This document shows, piece by piece, positions 46,861 to 57,928 of a DNA stretch of 64,000 nt (positions are counted from its first letter, which is position 1; each line of letters begins with the position of its first letter). The notes beneath the pieces are model-generated. The model made no database searches. It saw only the letters and a program-made list of their open reading frames with translations, and was not told where the DNA came from. The position numbers and the translations under genes are program-made. The stretch comes from Turnera subulata (Eukaryota; Streptophyta; Magnoliopsida; Malpighiales; Passifloraceae). The DNA is taken from contig JAKUCV010005529.1 of NCBI GenBank assembly GCA_028386065.3, positions 62,001 through 126,000 of the forward strand, given 5' to 3'.

Positions 46861-47740
46861 CCATGCTTGGTTGCATGCTTGGTTGCACGCTTGGTTCCAT
46901 GCTTGGTTGTACGCTTGGTTCTTGCAGAAGCAATGGAGGATGTACCAATTGAGGTGGTTCCTTTTTATTTTCTCCAGATTGACTTGGTATGTCGTTATGT
47001 GGTGCAAAATTTGTATCTTCATCATCACTTGCTCTATACGGGTCAATCTCATCAAAAGCAACATGCATGGTTACTTGAACAATCAGAGTTTGCTTGTTAA
47101 AGACACAATAAGCTTTGCAAGTAAGAGAGTATCCAAGAAACACACCATCATCACATCTAGTATAAAATTTATCAAGATTGTCTTTAGTATTGAGAATGTA
47201 ACAGATCCAAAAACCCGAAAGTAACCAACGCTTGGTTTCTTATCAAACCATATCTCCTAAGGGTTCTTTTCAATCAATGAACGCTCTGTGTTTTACACCC
47301 TCTGCCCAAAAATAAGCAGGTAACTTATGCTCATTAAGCATAGTTCTAGCCATTTCTTGCAAAGTTCGATTCTTCCTTTCAACAACCCCATTTTGTTGAG
47401 GTGTTCTAGGAGTCAAAAGGATGTATTCTATGCCATTTTGCTTACAGAAGTGTTTGAAGATAAGATTATCAAACTCTCCTCCATGATCACTTCTTATTTT
47501 TGAAATCTTATAACCTTTTTTATTTGTAGACGTCTAATAAGTGTACCAAACTTATAGCATGCACGATCCTTTTGAGCAAGAAATAATACCCATGTATATC
47601 TTGAATAATCATCAACAATTACAAATGCATAACTCTTACCACCTAGACTTACTGTTCTCATAGGTCCAAACAAGTCAATGTGCAGCAGTTCAAGGGGCCT
47701 AGATGTAGAAATAGTATGCTTAGGCTTAAAGGAAATTTTA
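46847..47740 (-). pseudogene. Copia (SIRE-like) integrase, degenerate
   Basis: Fragments in several minus frames: TPQQNGVVERKNRT near 47385-47400 (catalytic Glu block), and FLGYSLTCKAYCVFN with DEIDP (47143-47050), the C-terminal integrase stretch. Frameshifts separate them and no continuous frame covers the D,D,E core. Confidence 0.7.
46861..46920 (-). repeat. 12-bp tandem repeat encoding PSMQ/PSVQ
   Basis: Five units of 'tgcttggttgca'-type sequence. In the minus frame of 46847-47143 they give QPSV-EPSM-QPSV-type four-residue repeats in the integrase-RT linker. Confidence 0.8.
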
Positions 47741-47742
47741 AC

Positions 47743-48270
47743 CTATTTTCCAAGCTGACAGGCTCTACAAGTGGTTTCTTTCTCATACTTGAGCTTGGGC
47801 AAACCTCTTACCAATTCCTTTTTAGACAGATTTGAGATGAGCTCCAAATTTGCATGGCCAAGCCTTCTATGCCAAATGGTAGGTGTCTCTGTTCTTGCAC
47901 TTAGACACTTGAACTTAGGGTCCGAAACATCGCATAGGTTTATAGAATATATGTTGCCTTTTCTGTTACCAACAAAAACCAAACATCTAGAAGTCTCAAA
48001 AACAGCCTTGTAACCTTTGTCACATAACTGGCTAATACTTAACAAATTATGCTTTAGATTATCAACCAATAAAACATGCTCAATAACAGGGTTAGAATCA
48101 ATGTTACTATAACCAAGGATTCTCTTTTTCGATTTGTCACAAATTATTACCTTTCCTTGGCCTTTTTCACTTAGGGATGAGAACATGGATGATTTACTAT
48201 TCAAATGCCTTTAACACCCACTATCCAGTATCCATTCAACTCTAACAACCTGTCAAAGAGATCAAGTTTT
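47743..48270 (-). pseudogene. Copia (SIRE-like) protease and pre-integrase segment
   Basis: The frame reads WILDSGC, a stop (TAA at 48210-48212 region), then NSKSSMFSSL, VLLVDNLKHNLLSISQLCD, IWHRRLGHANLELISNLSKK and TCRACQLGK, i.e. the aspartic protease motif followed by the pre-integrase His/Cys block. 153 residues are open (48204-47743). Confidence 0.85.
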
Positions 48271-48335
48271 AGGTACCTAAACAACTTTGGGCCCTTCTGG
48301 GTTAGATCTGGTTCCTTTTGGAACCCACACATATC

Positions 48336-49166
48336 TCACATGACAGCTTCTTTTTCTAAACGTACATGTTCTAATGCCATGTCCATCTCTACCACAATAA
48401 TGACAAGTAATATGAGGTACATCAAAGTTATGTGAATGTGCATGCATGTTCTTCCTAGATCTATATGGTAAGTTTGAACCAGCCTTAACAAATTGTATAA
48501 GTGGGCTTGTTTGTAAAAAACCAAATGAGTAGCAGGACTTGGTTTGTTAAAAACCATATGAGTAGCACCTATACCTTCTTTCTGAATTGAATGCCTCTGT
48601 TGTCCAAGCAAGATATTCCATTTTTCACTACCCTTAGTGAACTTATCAAGAGAGCATTTCAAATCTTCAACATCATTCTTAAGCATGTCATTTTCTTTGA
48701 GCAATTTTTCACATGAAGCAATATTGCATGTAATTTTCTTTTCAAGTTCATCATGAGCATTTTGTATGGCAAGTTTCTCACTTTTCAAGGTTTCACAAGA
48801 TTTCAACACATCAACATAAGCAAGATCAAGTTTTTCATTTGCAATCTTATGTGCTTCAGCATCATACTCTAGAATCTCAATGCGTTTCTTGTATGCAATG
48901 TTCTTTTTAAGTGATTGTATATACGTATCATACAATTCATCAAAAACATCTTGTAACTCATTAAAAGTAAAGTCAGGTGAATCATTTACCTCAGATTCTT
49001 CATGAGCCATGAGACACAAATTCACAGCTTCATCCGTGTTTGAATCGCATGAAGAATCCGAGTCATCCCAAGCAGCTATGTCCTTCATTCTCTTGGTTTT
49101 TAAATAGTTGAAATTAGCACCATCAAAGTAGGATGCCTCGTTGATGCTTGTTCTCTCATAGGCCAT
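48336..49166 (-). pseudogene. Copia (SIRE-like) gag, coiled-coil part
   Basis: 276 residues from MAYERTSINEASYFDG. The acidic stretch AAWDDSDSSCDSNTDEAVNLC, long coiled coil (residues ~75-180) and the VEDLKCSLDKFTKGSEKWNILLG block are typical of SIRE/Maximus gag. The zinc knuckle CHYCGRDGHGIRTC is present at ~48360-48410 but in another frame, so a frameshift lies between. The N-terminal gag core between FNYLKTKR and MKDIAAW is deleted. Confidence 0.85.
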
Positions 49167-49208
49167 GATCTTTGCCTCTGGATGTTACTCCTTTGTAATG
49201 AGGACGTG

Positions 49209-49220
49209 GCTCCGCTACCA
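49209..49220 (-). other. Copia (SIRE-like) primer-binding site
   Basis: The minus strand reads TGGTAGCGGAGC two bases after the LTR end CTAACA. Confidence 0.75.
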
Positions 49221-49222
49221 AT

Positions 49223-49252
49223 TGTTAGCCCATATAGGCCTGAGAGAAAGGA

Positions 49253-49290
<38 letters not shown>

Positions 49291-50418
49291 GAATCAGGCC
49301 ACCCCTTAATCGCGTACTTGGTTTCTAACAAACCAAATAGTTCTTCACAAACCACACTCTCGCAGATCTGTTCGTATATATATTCTAAAAATTGAAAGAG
49401 CAAGAGTAAGAGAAGTTGACACAGTGATTTTAGAGTGGTTCCCCCTCACCAGGTACCTCCACAACCAAAAGGACCCTCCTTTAGGATTTCAAACTCTCAC
49501 TATCTTAGGCTTTTGCGGGATTAGCCTCAACCTTTATAGAAACCAAGCTTTTGCAGGCTAAACTCTAACCTTTACAAGAAACAAGCTTTTGCAGGCTAAG
49601 TTCTAACCTTTAGAAGTTTTTTCCTGGCTAAACTCTAACCTTTCCTCAATTCTAAATCCTGATTTGAGTACCCAGCAAAACTACAAAAAAGTCTTGCCTA
49701 ACAACACTCCCCTTTGTATGAACTTGATGAAAAAGATTAAGAACAAGTGTAGCTCAACAAGAACAGCAAGAATACAACAAGTATCACATGTGTAAGCTCA
49801 ATTGCAGACTTACAACTCTTCCAAATAGGCTGGGATGATCTTCTAAGAGGCTTTGGCTCTCTTTATATAGAGCTTGAGTGAGTGGGAGTAGGTAGGGGTT
49901 CTTTCTCCAACAGCTATATTGCTCTTAATTACTTCCAGAGTTGACTCAAGTACTCCACTAGTTGGTGTTGCCTTCGTTTCTGGAAGTCCACTCTCTTTGC
50001 AGCTCAATAACACAAAAACATTCCAGCTCTAGCAAACCGGGACCACAAGTGAGGACCACAATTGATAATTGAGCTTAGAGGTGAGAGACAACTGTTGCAG
50101 GTCATCTTTTCTGCCTTGGACCACTTTCTCTGCCCGTTGGAGTAGTTGGGGGTTGGGGTTTAATGTTGTGAGGACCACCTGGGCCACCAGCCACTTTCAG
50201 CAGGACCACTTCTGATGTTGACAGCAAAGTGTGGTTTCTTCCAGAAACTAAGTCCGTGATTTTTGTGTGGTTCTTGTAAGAAACTACGTTGCATGTTAAT
50301 CAACACAAATATATGTAAACATCTAACCAAGTTTGTTAATCATTAAAATCAATATATAATTATTCACTAAACATAATTAGACATTAATAATACTATTGAG
50401 CTCATGTTTAGGTCATCA
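49223..50418 (-). repeat. Copia (SIRE-like) 5' LTR
   Basis: Direct repeat of 43940-45111. Differs notably by a run of 34 G (49256-49289) where the other LTR has GGGGAGG. Confidence 0.9.
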
Positions 50419-50423
50419 GTTGC

Positions 50424-51690
50424 AACTCAGACTCTGGCCTAAATTCCCACTACTTTCGCTGGTTTCGTCTCCTTATTACTAAGCGCCGTTTGCACTGCCA
50501 CTGTGGGATTTAAGGCTTTTATTATATGTTATGTTTGGTGGTTCACGGTTATTGATTATGGATTTGACGACACATTATATTATTTCATTTAATAAAATTA
50601 TTTTTCGTTACAAAAAAAACGCTTCTGACTATCCTTCAATTCCGATATTAAAATTTTATACTCAAAAATTTTCAATTGGTGTGTTTGTTTAGTGTTTGAT
50701 TGTCAAGGAGCAAAGATTGCATGTGTAGGAATCGGTATACACTGATACCAGTGTTGGTATAAATCAGTATTCTAAGTTTTTGGTACGTGTATATGTCGGT
50801 TCAAGAAGGAAATCGATATGTAAATGTTGATCAAGTACTTTATTGGTATATACCGTACGAACAGATTGCTCCCCTAGTCTAATTTCTAGTGATGTCCGGG
50901 TCTAGTTTTGGTAAACTTTTATGTAGTGTTTGCTAGTGTGAAATTTGGACTTGATAAATTGTTTAGATTGTCTTTCGGCTACGTTAGGTTAGAATTATTT
51001 AGGTTTCAAGTTATCATTGGAATCCTATAACTTATTTTGAAAACTCATTCGATCCTATAACTCGAAAACATGCGATTGGAGTCCCCTAACGTTATTTAAG
51101 GAGCCTCAGAGTGTTTTTCTTCTAATTTGCCACTATCTTTAGATTTTTTAGCCCCTCTATCTATCGAAACTATCCATTGTGATCCCTCACGAAAATAATA
51201 ACAAAAATGAGATAAAAAGAGACTTTATTCTTTATTTTTCTACTTTCACACAAAAATTATATTCTAATAGAAATTTTTTATTTTTGAACTTTATATTTTA
51301 TAGTTATATGTAAATATTAATATATAAATTATTGATTGTTAATTCTTAATTAATTATAATCAAGTTCAATTTTATCAAGCCTTCACTTCCTATTAATATA
51401 TATAGATTAAAGACCAGACCAGGTGAGTGACGTTTAAACTTATTCTTATTAGTTTTAATTTGTTTCCACGTGTGTTTAAATTTTTGAAGGAGTGTGGGAA
51501 GTTTGTGCACTGAGAAAATACAAAGTGAAAAGGGCAAAAGAAAGTGTCGTGGGTTAAGAAAATAAAATAAAAGGAAAGGAACAGAAATTGTAATTAATTC
51601 AAAAGGAAGCATTGAAGCATCCTGACTCAACAACTTTATATATATGCAATACAAAATTATTTATAAATATTAATGCATATGTTATAAAAA
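50424..51690. other. Spacer, no gene recognised
   Basis: AT-rich. 50725-50880 holds several GGTATA/TATACC motifs like those near 42840, perhaps another decayed DNA element. Confidence 0.4.
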
Positions 51691-51915
51691 ACGTGGTTTT
51701 GTGGATGTCAACTATTATACCTACCGTCTATTATTCTCTTCTCCTATAAAAGGATGTACTGGGATTTTATGGATGAACAAGAACAATGGCCGATGTTGTT
51801 CTTCCCCCTACAGCTTTCCTTCATCTTCTTCCTCCTCCTCTTCTTCATAACACAGATAATTTCCCAGCATTAAACACTCATTATTTAATATGTTATCAGC
51901 ACGACTCTACCGGAG
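51691..51915 (+). mobile_element. Possible copia 5' LTR and primer site
   Basis: 'TGTGGATGTCAACTATTATA' start, TATA box CTATAAAAGG near 51745, pyrimidine-rich leader, then ATGTTATCAGCACGACTCTACC, the 'TTATCAGCACGA' motif that begins the interior of some plant copia elements. The matching interior may be the decayed gag and integrase at 61.6 and 63.5 kb, split by the array. No second LTR was securely found. Confidence 0.45.
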
Positions 51916-52496
51916 CATGAAGAAACCCAACCCAGGCAGAACTGAAAAGAAAAAAAATGCACAGTACCGTCACCTTCCCCTGGTATTGTTCACAAGGAAC
52001 GATTCCGCGCCGCCGTACGCGCCACCACCCCCACCTTACTCTTCGCCGCGCCGTCGCCGACCTGATGCAGCCTTCCCCTTCCGCTGCCGCCACCGGACAC
52101 GCCGCCAGGAGAGGACGACCCGAAGAGGAAGCCCGTCGGATCTCCTTCAGCACGCAGCCGCCGCCGCTTTTTCCTCTGCTGCTGCTGGTCGACACCGACG
52201 CCGCCGCCTTCCCTGAGCATAAGCCGTCGCCGCCTTGCCTCGATTCGCTCGCCCCGCTGCTGCCCGCGACACCACTACACGCTGCAGACCCGCGTGGTTC
52301 CCGGGTTGAAGGTGAGCTGACCCGTTATTAAACGGGTCAAGCACAACCTGGGCTAGGCGCTGGGCCAGACCTGGCCTGGGTCTGAGTCTTGCCTGGTCTG
52401 GGCTTGGCTCTTGGATGTTGATGGCAGGCTGGGCTCAAACTATTCATGCCCAGTCCACGTTCTAAAAAAAAAAAGGAAAACAGTAAATTCTGATAA
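51916..52496. other. GC-rich spacer
   Basis: GC-rich up to ~52440, with open frames on both strands that are low complexity (Pro/Arg/Ala) and probably not real. An imperfect palindrome ACCCGTTATTAAACGGGT lies near 52319. Confidence 0.4.
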
Positions 52497-52501
52497 ATAA
52501 A

Positions 52502-53725
52502 TGAGACGCCCCGACCCGTGTTTACCGTACACAGTAAACACGTGTCGGAACTGTGACAACCCGACCCATCAACCCAGCATACAGTGTATAAAACATAACC
52601 CCTGGCTCGACAGCCCAAAAATATAAACAGCAATATGGCCCTGCGGCCCGACATCAATAACAGCAGTAATAACTCAACTGGCCCAATGGCCCAGCTACAG
52701 TAAAAAAAACATGCACAGCAGAAGACTTATAACTCACATGACAACACATGCAAAGCCCAATGCAACTAATGGATCAGAGTCCTGTCCGAGGGTACGCTTC
52801 AGCCCGCCCTGTACGTTCCTGCACTACAAGCAACTCATCCTTGGCCGATTACTCAACTTCGGAAACAATGACCGGTCCGACGCCGGCTCCTCGGGAAACT
52901 GCCCGATATCCAAACCTAGGCGTCGGACGAGGGGCAGCGTGGTCGGAACGAGAGCGGCTTCGCGGCTGTAGGAAGACGCAGGGAAGAAGGTGACGGGCGG
53001 AGGGACTGAAGGCGGCGAGAGAGGTGGTAACGGCCGGTGTGGGCGAGGTGATGGCGCGACCCGTCTGGATGTGGCTCGCTCCACCGGGCACGCCTTGGCT
53101 GGATGGCGCTGTAGCGGCGGTTGCAGGGCTCGGACAGCGTCGTGGGGAGAAGACGAAGGCGGCTGGGTCGTGATGCGTGCTGGTGGTTCGGCCGGGTGCA
53201 GGTGGTGTCCGGCGACAGCTCTTCTCCTCCCATTTCCTTCTTTTTTTTTTAATTTTCTCTCTTTTCTTTTTTTCTTCCGATTTTCATCTGATTTTCATTC
53301 CATTTTTTTTCCTTCTTTCTTTTTTTTTTTCTCCCTCTCTTCTCTCTTTTTTTTCTTCTCTTTTCCTTCTGCATCTTCACCGGCTGCCTTCTCCTTTTAA
53401 TTTGTTTTTTTTTACTATTAAACATGCGAGCACCAATAATACGATTCGTCCGTATTACGGACGAGTCCGATCCGGACCAGAAAATAACCGATACCTCCTT
53501 AGCTATTTTCCGGTGTGATTTTCCGAGAAATTCCGAAACTCGAAAAATACCAATTTAGTTCCGAAAAATACAGGGGAAAATCACGAGCGCGGGAAACTCT
53601 CGGTTTCGAAAAACAACCCCCGATTTACCTTGAATTAATTACCCAAGATTAATTCATTCGGTAAATCACTGCATAACGACTTTAACAGTCCCGGTAAAAA
53701 TCCAAATTTTACCCGGGCTGTTACA
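52502..53725 (-). repeat. Array LTR 1
   Basis: 1224 bases, TGAGACGCCCC...GCTGTTACA on the plus strand. It includes a GC-rich block and a ~170-base pyrimidine tract (53230-53400). Open frames inside it on both strands recur in all three LTRs but look like composition effects. Confidence 0.9.
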
Positions 53726-53866
53726 GTCTACCCACCTTAAAAAGAATTTCGTCCCCGAAATTTCGTCTTATCCGTGGGTCCTACCACGATAAGCTTCTGG
53801 CACACTCTGCCAGGTGTCCAACTCAACATGAGATACCGCTTATACCCTTAAGTGACATTTCATCCA

Positions 53867-53875
53867 CTTATAAAT
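53867..53875 (+). promoter_or_regulatory. TATA box of antisense ORF 1 (left unit)
   Basis: TTATAAATA lies about 36 bases before the ATG at 53911; the right unit has the same sequence at 57507-57515. It drives the strand opposite to the retroelement. Confidence 0.55.
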
Positions 53876-53910
53876 ACCAAACCTCACAGCTAAGACATTC
53901 ACTCTCAGCC

Positions 53911-54288
53911 ATGGACTCTCCACTTCGTTCTCGAACGACCTCAGACTCCGGGAACAACAGCTACATCGGCGGCGCTGCTTTTCCGACAAGCTCCGATGAA
54001 GAGCCTCCAAAGAAGCGGTTCAAGACGAACATCATCGGCCTGGAGGAGCATATGGTGGTCTCCCCAAAGCGACGGAAGAAGCGTGCCGGCAAGAAAGCTG
54101 AGGACAAGAAAGGCAAGGTGATAGCTGAAAGCAGCACACCGCAGCAGAAGTTGATGCAGCTGAACGTCTCATTGAGGAAGATCAGCTCGGCGGTGGCACA
54201 AATTGAACTGGCGTGCACGGAGCTCTTCCCGCACTTAAGGAACGTTCAACAGCTTGTGAGAGACCTGGAGAAGCAAGTAGCTCCTTAG
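53911..54288 (+). CDS. Antisense ORF 1, left unit: 125-residue basic, NLS-bearing protein
   Basis: Not recognised. Starts MDSPLRSRTTSD. It has two basic clusters fitting nuclear localisation signals (PPKKRFK ~33-39 and SPKRRKKR ~51-58), a Lys/Glu-rich stretch, then an amphipathic, probably coiled-coil C-terminus (LMQLNVSLRKISSAVAQIEL ... LVRDLEKQVAP). A TATA box lies upstream and overlapping AATAAA poly(A) signals (54320-54340) follow the stop, so it forms a compact complete gene on the strand opposite to the LTR element. Between the two units I count five amino-acid changes and no silent ones, so no recent selection is evident. Confidence 0.6.
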   Translation: MDSPLRSRTTSDSGNNSYIGGAAFPTSSDEEPPKKRFKTNIIGLEEHMVVSPKRRKKRAGKKAEDKKGKVIAESSTPQQKLMQLNVSLRKISSAVAQIELACTELFPHLRNVQQLVRDLEKQVAP

Positions 54289-54398
54289 AGCACTTCTTCT
54301 CTGTTGTAACACCTTTATGAAATAAATAAAATAAATTTCCTTTTTAAATCAAAATTCTCTTGTGTTAAGAAATCTTGTGTTAAATAGGAAAACAAAAC

Positions 54399-54923
54399 AT
54401 GTCAAGGCACATTAAAATCAACCATAAGATTATAAATTCAAATATAAAGGAATCAAAAATTAAAACTCAGTTAACAAAATCAAAACAAAAAGAAATTAAA
54501 ACAAAACATGTTTCCATGAACGGTGTTCGTATCGGACGTGAACATCCTCGAATCACGAAACGTACCGTACAACTAACGGTGACGTCGGTTAACCTCGTGA
54601 AAAAGATACCCGTTAACTCGGAAGGCGATGATCACGGGAACGTCCTGTGTCCCTCGAAAGACACGTTACCCACTTGTTCACCATTTCCGCATGGGCCAAA
54701 AACGTCTGTCAAATCTCGTATCTCTCCACGATGTCCGAACAGCTGTGAGCTTGTCGCACATGCACTCTACTCGAGATACGGCCCCATCCGTCTAACCTCA
54801 ACGGTTACGGATGCTTGTGATAAAAGATGTAAGAAAATTATGACACACCATCAAAAGAAACGCAAAGGTAGCCAGGGCGTAAGAAATCGTGAGTCAGAAA
54901 AGAGCTGTAAAATACTGGCTTAG
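54399..54923 (+). CDS. Antisense ORF 2, left unit (doubtful)
   Basis: 174-residue open frame, MSRHIKINHK...SCKILA, Lys- and Ser-rich with several Cys, no recognised domain. It has no TATA box of its own, and its first ~45 codons are AT-rich low complexity. The right-unit copy differs at about three non-silent and two silent sites. It may simply be the spacer or promoter region of ORF 3 that happens to be open. Confidence 0.3.
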   Translation: MSRHIKINHKIINSNIKESKIKTQLTKSKQKEIKTKHVSMNGVRIGREHPRITKRTVQLTVTSVNLVKKIPVNSEGDDHGNVLCPSKDTLPTCSPFPHGPKTSVKSRISPRCPNSCELVAHALYSRYGPIRLTSTVTDACDKRCKKIMTHHQKKRKGSQGVRNRESEKSCKILA

Positions 54924-55026
54924 TAGCCGAAAACGCGTAAAGTAACAAAGCATTAAATAAAGCAACGGTAAAATTCAAAAACAAAATCTTGAAAATCAAA
55001 AACGGTAATCACGCTCCCCGTAAGTG

Positions 55027-55034
55027 TATAAAAG
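55027..55034 (+). promoter_or_regulatory. TATA box of antisense ORF 3 (left unit)
   Basis: GTGTATAAAAGAAGGAGCGG lies ~105 bases before ATG 55139. The same block is at ~58667 in the right unit, and a related ACTATAAGAAGGGGAGG precedes the homologue at 62987, supporting promoter conservation. Confidence 0.6.
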
Positions 55035-55138
55035 AAGGAGCGGTGAGGTGTAAATCACCAAAAGCAATCAAAGCAACAAAACGCTAAAGCAAAAGAAAAC
55101 ACCACGTTCAAAACAAAACCCCACACGTCCAAATCAAG

Positions 55139-55790
55139 ATGCCTGCTCCCTCGTCGGTGTTCTTTGTCGAAGGTGCCAATCTTGGCAGAAGGAACCGACT
55201 GGTGAAGAGCTGCTGAACGAGCTCGGCAGAATGCCACGCCTGGTCTTTGTCGACGAACTCTACTCGTCGCGGTTTTTCGTCACTCCAATGGAAGAGGGGT
55301 TCTTCCTAGAGGACCATGGGACACTGAGGACTACGGCTCAGCAAACTCCGTGATGTTCTTCATTTCGGATAGGCTTCAAGAGTTCAACTTGGAGTCCACT
55401 TGCCAGACTGTAGAGCAAGGTGCTTACTACCAGCTCTCGATGACAGCCCAAAGCATACCCAGAATGACTCGGCTACCTCCAACCTGGCCAAAGGTACGGC
55501 TACTGGTGTGGAACTGCAGAGGAGTTGCAAGGCGTGCACAGGAGTTCTCACGCACTCTGAGGGACCTGAAGAACCAGTATAAGCCGAACATGGTTCTTCT
55601 GACGGAGACGCAGTGGCAACCACGGGACGATCACGGTCTGATTCCACTCCGATTACCTCAAGCTAACCGGTTCGAGATTCCTGGTCAGTGCGACAGAGGC
55701 GGCATGCGGTTCTCTTGGAGCGACAGAGTCACGGTCAACGTCAACAGCAATCCAAACAGCTTCCGTGTCAACGTCGTTGTAAACCGTTAA
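55139..55790 (+). pseudogene. Antisense ORF 3, left unit: unknown domain plus truncated LINE-endonuclease-like domain (broken)
   Basis: ATG at 55139 begins MPAPSSVFFVEGANLGRRNR. Relative to the right unit it lacks 25 bases after 'cgactgg' and 7 bases after 'gaggac', both frameshifting. The 3' part is open (55350-55790): VMFFISDRLQEFNLE, CQTVEQGAYYQLSM, then WPKVRLLVWNCRGVARRAQE ... MVLLTET ... GGMRFSWSDRVTVNV and FRVNVVVNR, stop. WNCRG and the TET Glu correspond to the first two catalytic blocks of LINE AP-endonucleases; the later Asp/His blocks are missing. Intact ancestor inferred about 210 residues. Function unknown. Confidence 0.65.
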
Positions 55791-56116
55791 ATGTATTTTC
55801 TTATTTTTATAATTTATCAAAAATCAATGTATTATTTCCCTTTTTATAAAATATAAAATATCAATGTATTATTTCGGTTTGTAATCAAAATATTAATATT
55901 TCCCTTTGTACTCAAAATATCAGTATTATTAATAATATTTGCAATTTCGCTTATTTATGGCATCACTACCTCTTATGCGTATGTTCCGCGACAGCTGGCG
56001 TCCCTCGACTGGATCCATAATGCACTAACTAAATGATATAAAATATTAAACAACTGGAGCGAACTATGCAAACAAGACAATAACACACATAGACTGCCCG
56101 ACAAGACCTAACGCCC

Positions 56117-56128
56117 GCTCCGCTACCA
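56117..56128 (-). other. Array primer-binding site, left unit
   Basis: The minus strand reads TGGTAGCGGAGC, three bases after the LTR end. The same site is at 59843-59854 in the right unit. Confidence 0.75.
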
Positions 56129-56131
56129 AAA

Positions 56132-57365
56132 TGAGACGCCCCGACCCGTGTTTACCGTACACAGTAAACACATGCCGGAACTGTGACGACCCGACCCATC
56201 AACCCAACATACAGTGTATAAAACATAACCCCTGGCTCGACAGCCCAAAAATATAAACATTAATATGGCCCTACGGCCCGACATCAATAACAGCAGTAAT
56301 AACTCAAATGGCCCAATGGCCCAGCTACAGTAAAAAAAAACATGCACAACGGAAGACTTATAACTCACATGACAACACATGCAAAGCCCAATGCAACTAA
56401 TGGATCCGAGTCCTGTCCGAGGGTACGCTTCAGCCCGCCCTGTATGTTCCTGCACTACAAGCAACTCATCCTTGGCCGATTACTCAACTTCGGAAACAAT
56501 GACCGGTCCGACGCCGGCTCCTCGGGAAACTGCCCGATATCCAAACCTAGGCGTCGGACGAGGGGCAGCGTGGTTGGAACGGGAGCGGCTTCGCAGCTGT
56601 AGGAAGACGCAGGGAAGAAGGTGACGGGCGGAGGGAGTGAAGGCGGCGAGAGAGGTGGTAACGGCCGGTGTGGGCGAGGTGATGGCGCGACCCGTCTGGT
56701 TGTGGCTCGCTCTTCCGGGCACGCCTTGGCTGGGCGGCGCTGCAGCGGCGGTTGCAGGGCTCGGACGGCGTCGCGGGGAGAAGACGAAGTCGGCTGGGTC
56801 GTGATGCGTGCTGGTGGTTCGGCCGGGTGCAGATGGTGTCCGGCGGCAGCTCTTCTCCTCCCATTTCCTTCTTTTTTTAAAATTTTCTCTCTTTTCTTTT
56901 TTTTCTTCCGATTTTCATCTGATTTTCATTCCATTTTTTTTTCCTTCTTTCTTTTTTTCTTTTTTTTTTCCCCCCTCTCTTCTCTCTTTTTTTTCTTCTC
57001 TTTTCCTTCTGCATCTTCACCCGCTGCCTTCTCCTTTTAATTTGTTTTTTTTTACTATTAAACATGTGAGCACCAACAATACGATTCGTCCGTATTACGG
57101 ACGAGTCCGATCCGGACCAGAAAATAACCGATACCTCCTTAGCTATTTTCCGGTGTGATTTTCCGAGGAATTCCGAAACCCGAAAAATACCAACTTAGTT
57201 CCGAAAAATACACGGGAAAATCACGAGCGCGGGAAACTCTCGGTTTCGATAAACGACCCCCGATTTACCTTGAATTAATTACCCAAGATTAATTCATTCG
57301 GTAAATCACTGCATAACGACTTTAACAGTCCCGGTAAAAATCCAAATTTTACCCGGGCTGTTACA
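56132..57365 (-). repeat. Array LTR 2 (shared by both units)
   Basis: 1234 bases, very similar to LTR 1 and LTR 3. It serves as 5' LTR of the left unit and 3' LTR of the right unit. Confidence 0.9.
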
Positions 57366-57550
57366 GTCTACCCACCTTAAAAAGAATTTCGTCCCCGAAA
57401 TTCCGTCTTATCCGTGGGTCCTACCACGATAAGCTTCTGGCACACTCTGCCAGGTGTCCAACTCAACATGAGATACCGCTTATACCCTTAAACGACATCT
57501 CATCCACTTATAAATACCAAACCTCACAGCTGAGACATTCACTCTCAGCC

Positions 57551-57928
57551 ATGGACTCTCCACTTTGTTCTCGAACGACCTCAGACTCCGAGAACAACAG
57601 GTACATCGGCGGCGCTGCTTTTCCGACAAGCTCCGATGAAAAGCCTCCAAAGAAGCGGTTCAAGACGAACATCATCGGCCTGGAGGAGCATATGGTGGTC
57701 TCCCCAAAGCGACGGAAGAAGCGTGACGGCAAGAAAGCTGAGGACAAGAAAGGCAAGGTGATAGCTGAAAGCAGCACACCGCAGCAGAAGTTGATGCAGC
57801 TGAACGTCTCATTGAGGAAGATCAGCTCGGCGGTGGCACAAATTGAACTGGCGTGCACGGAGCTCTTCCCGCACTTAAGGAACGTTCAACAGCTTGTGAG
57901 AGACCTGGAGAAGCAAGTAGCTCCTTAG
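57551..57928 (+). CDS. Antisense ORF 1, right unit
   Basis: Second copy of the 125-residue NLS-bearing protein. Differs at R6C, G14E, S17R, E30K and A59D (approximate positions). Same TATA box and AATAAA signals. Frame intact. Confidence 0.6.
   Translation: MDSPLCSRTTSDSENNRYIGGAAFPTSSDEKPPKKRFKTNIIGLEEHMVVSPKRRKKRDGKKAEDKKGKVIAESSTPQQKLMQLNVSLRKISSAVAQIELACTELFPHLRNVQQLVRDLEKQVAP

Larger units (their letters stand above)
43940..50418 (-). mobile_element. SIRE/Maximus-like copia element, internally deleted
   Basis: LTRs 43940-45111 (3') and 49223-50418 (5') are direct repeats of ~1.17-1.20 kb, flanked by GTTGC (43935-43939 and 50419-50423). Minus-strand order is primer site, coiled-coil gag, zinc knuckle, protease, pre-integrase, integrase remnants, a Pro/Gln repeat, a few reverse transcriptase and RNase H residues, polypurine tract (AAAAAAGGGGAAGA next to 45111). 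At 6.5 kb it is well short of full-length elements of this type: most of gag's N-terminus and nearly all of reverse transcriptase are deleted. Confidence 0.9.

Noticed and set aside
49165..49403. Gly-rich and Pro-rich ORFs
   Set aside because: Produced by the 34-G run.
52711..53518. Several overlapping ORFs on both strands, repeated at 56342-57158 and 60068-60783
   Set aside because: They lie in the LTR's GC-rich and pyrimidine-tract parts, mirror each other on both strands and show no domain; composition effects copied with each LTR.
53961..54218. 85-codon minus-strand ORF (and 116 codons at 57508-57858)
   Set aside because: Complement of antisense ORF 1; no retroelement gag motif, so not evidence for a sense-strand gag.
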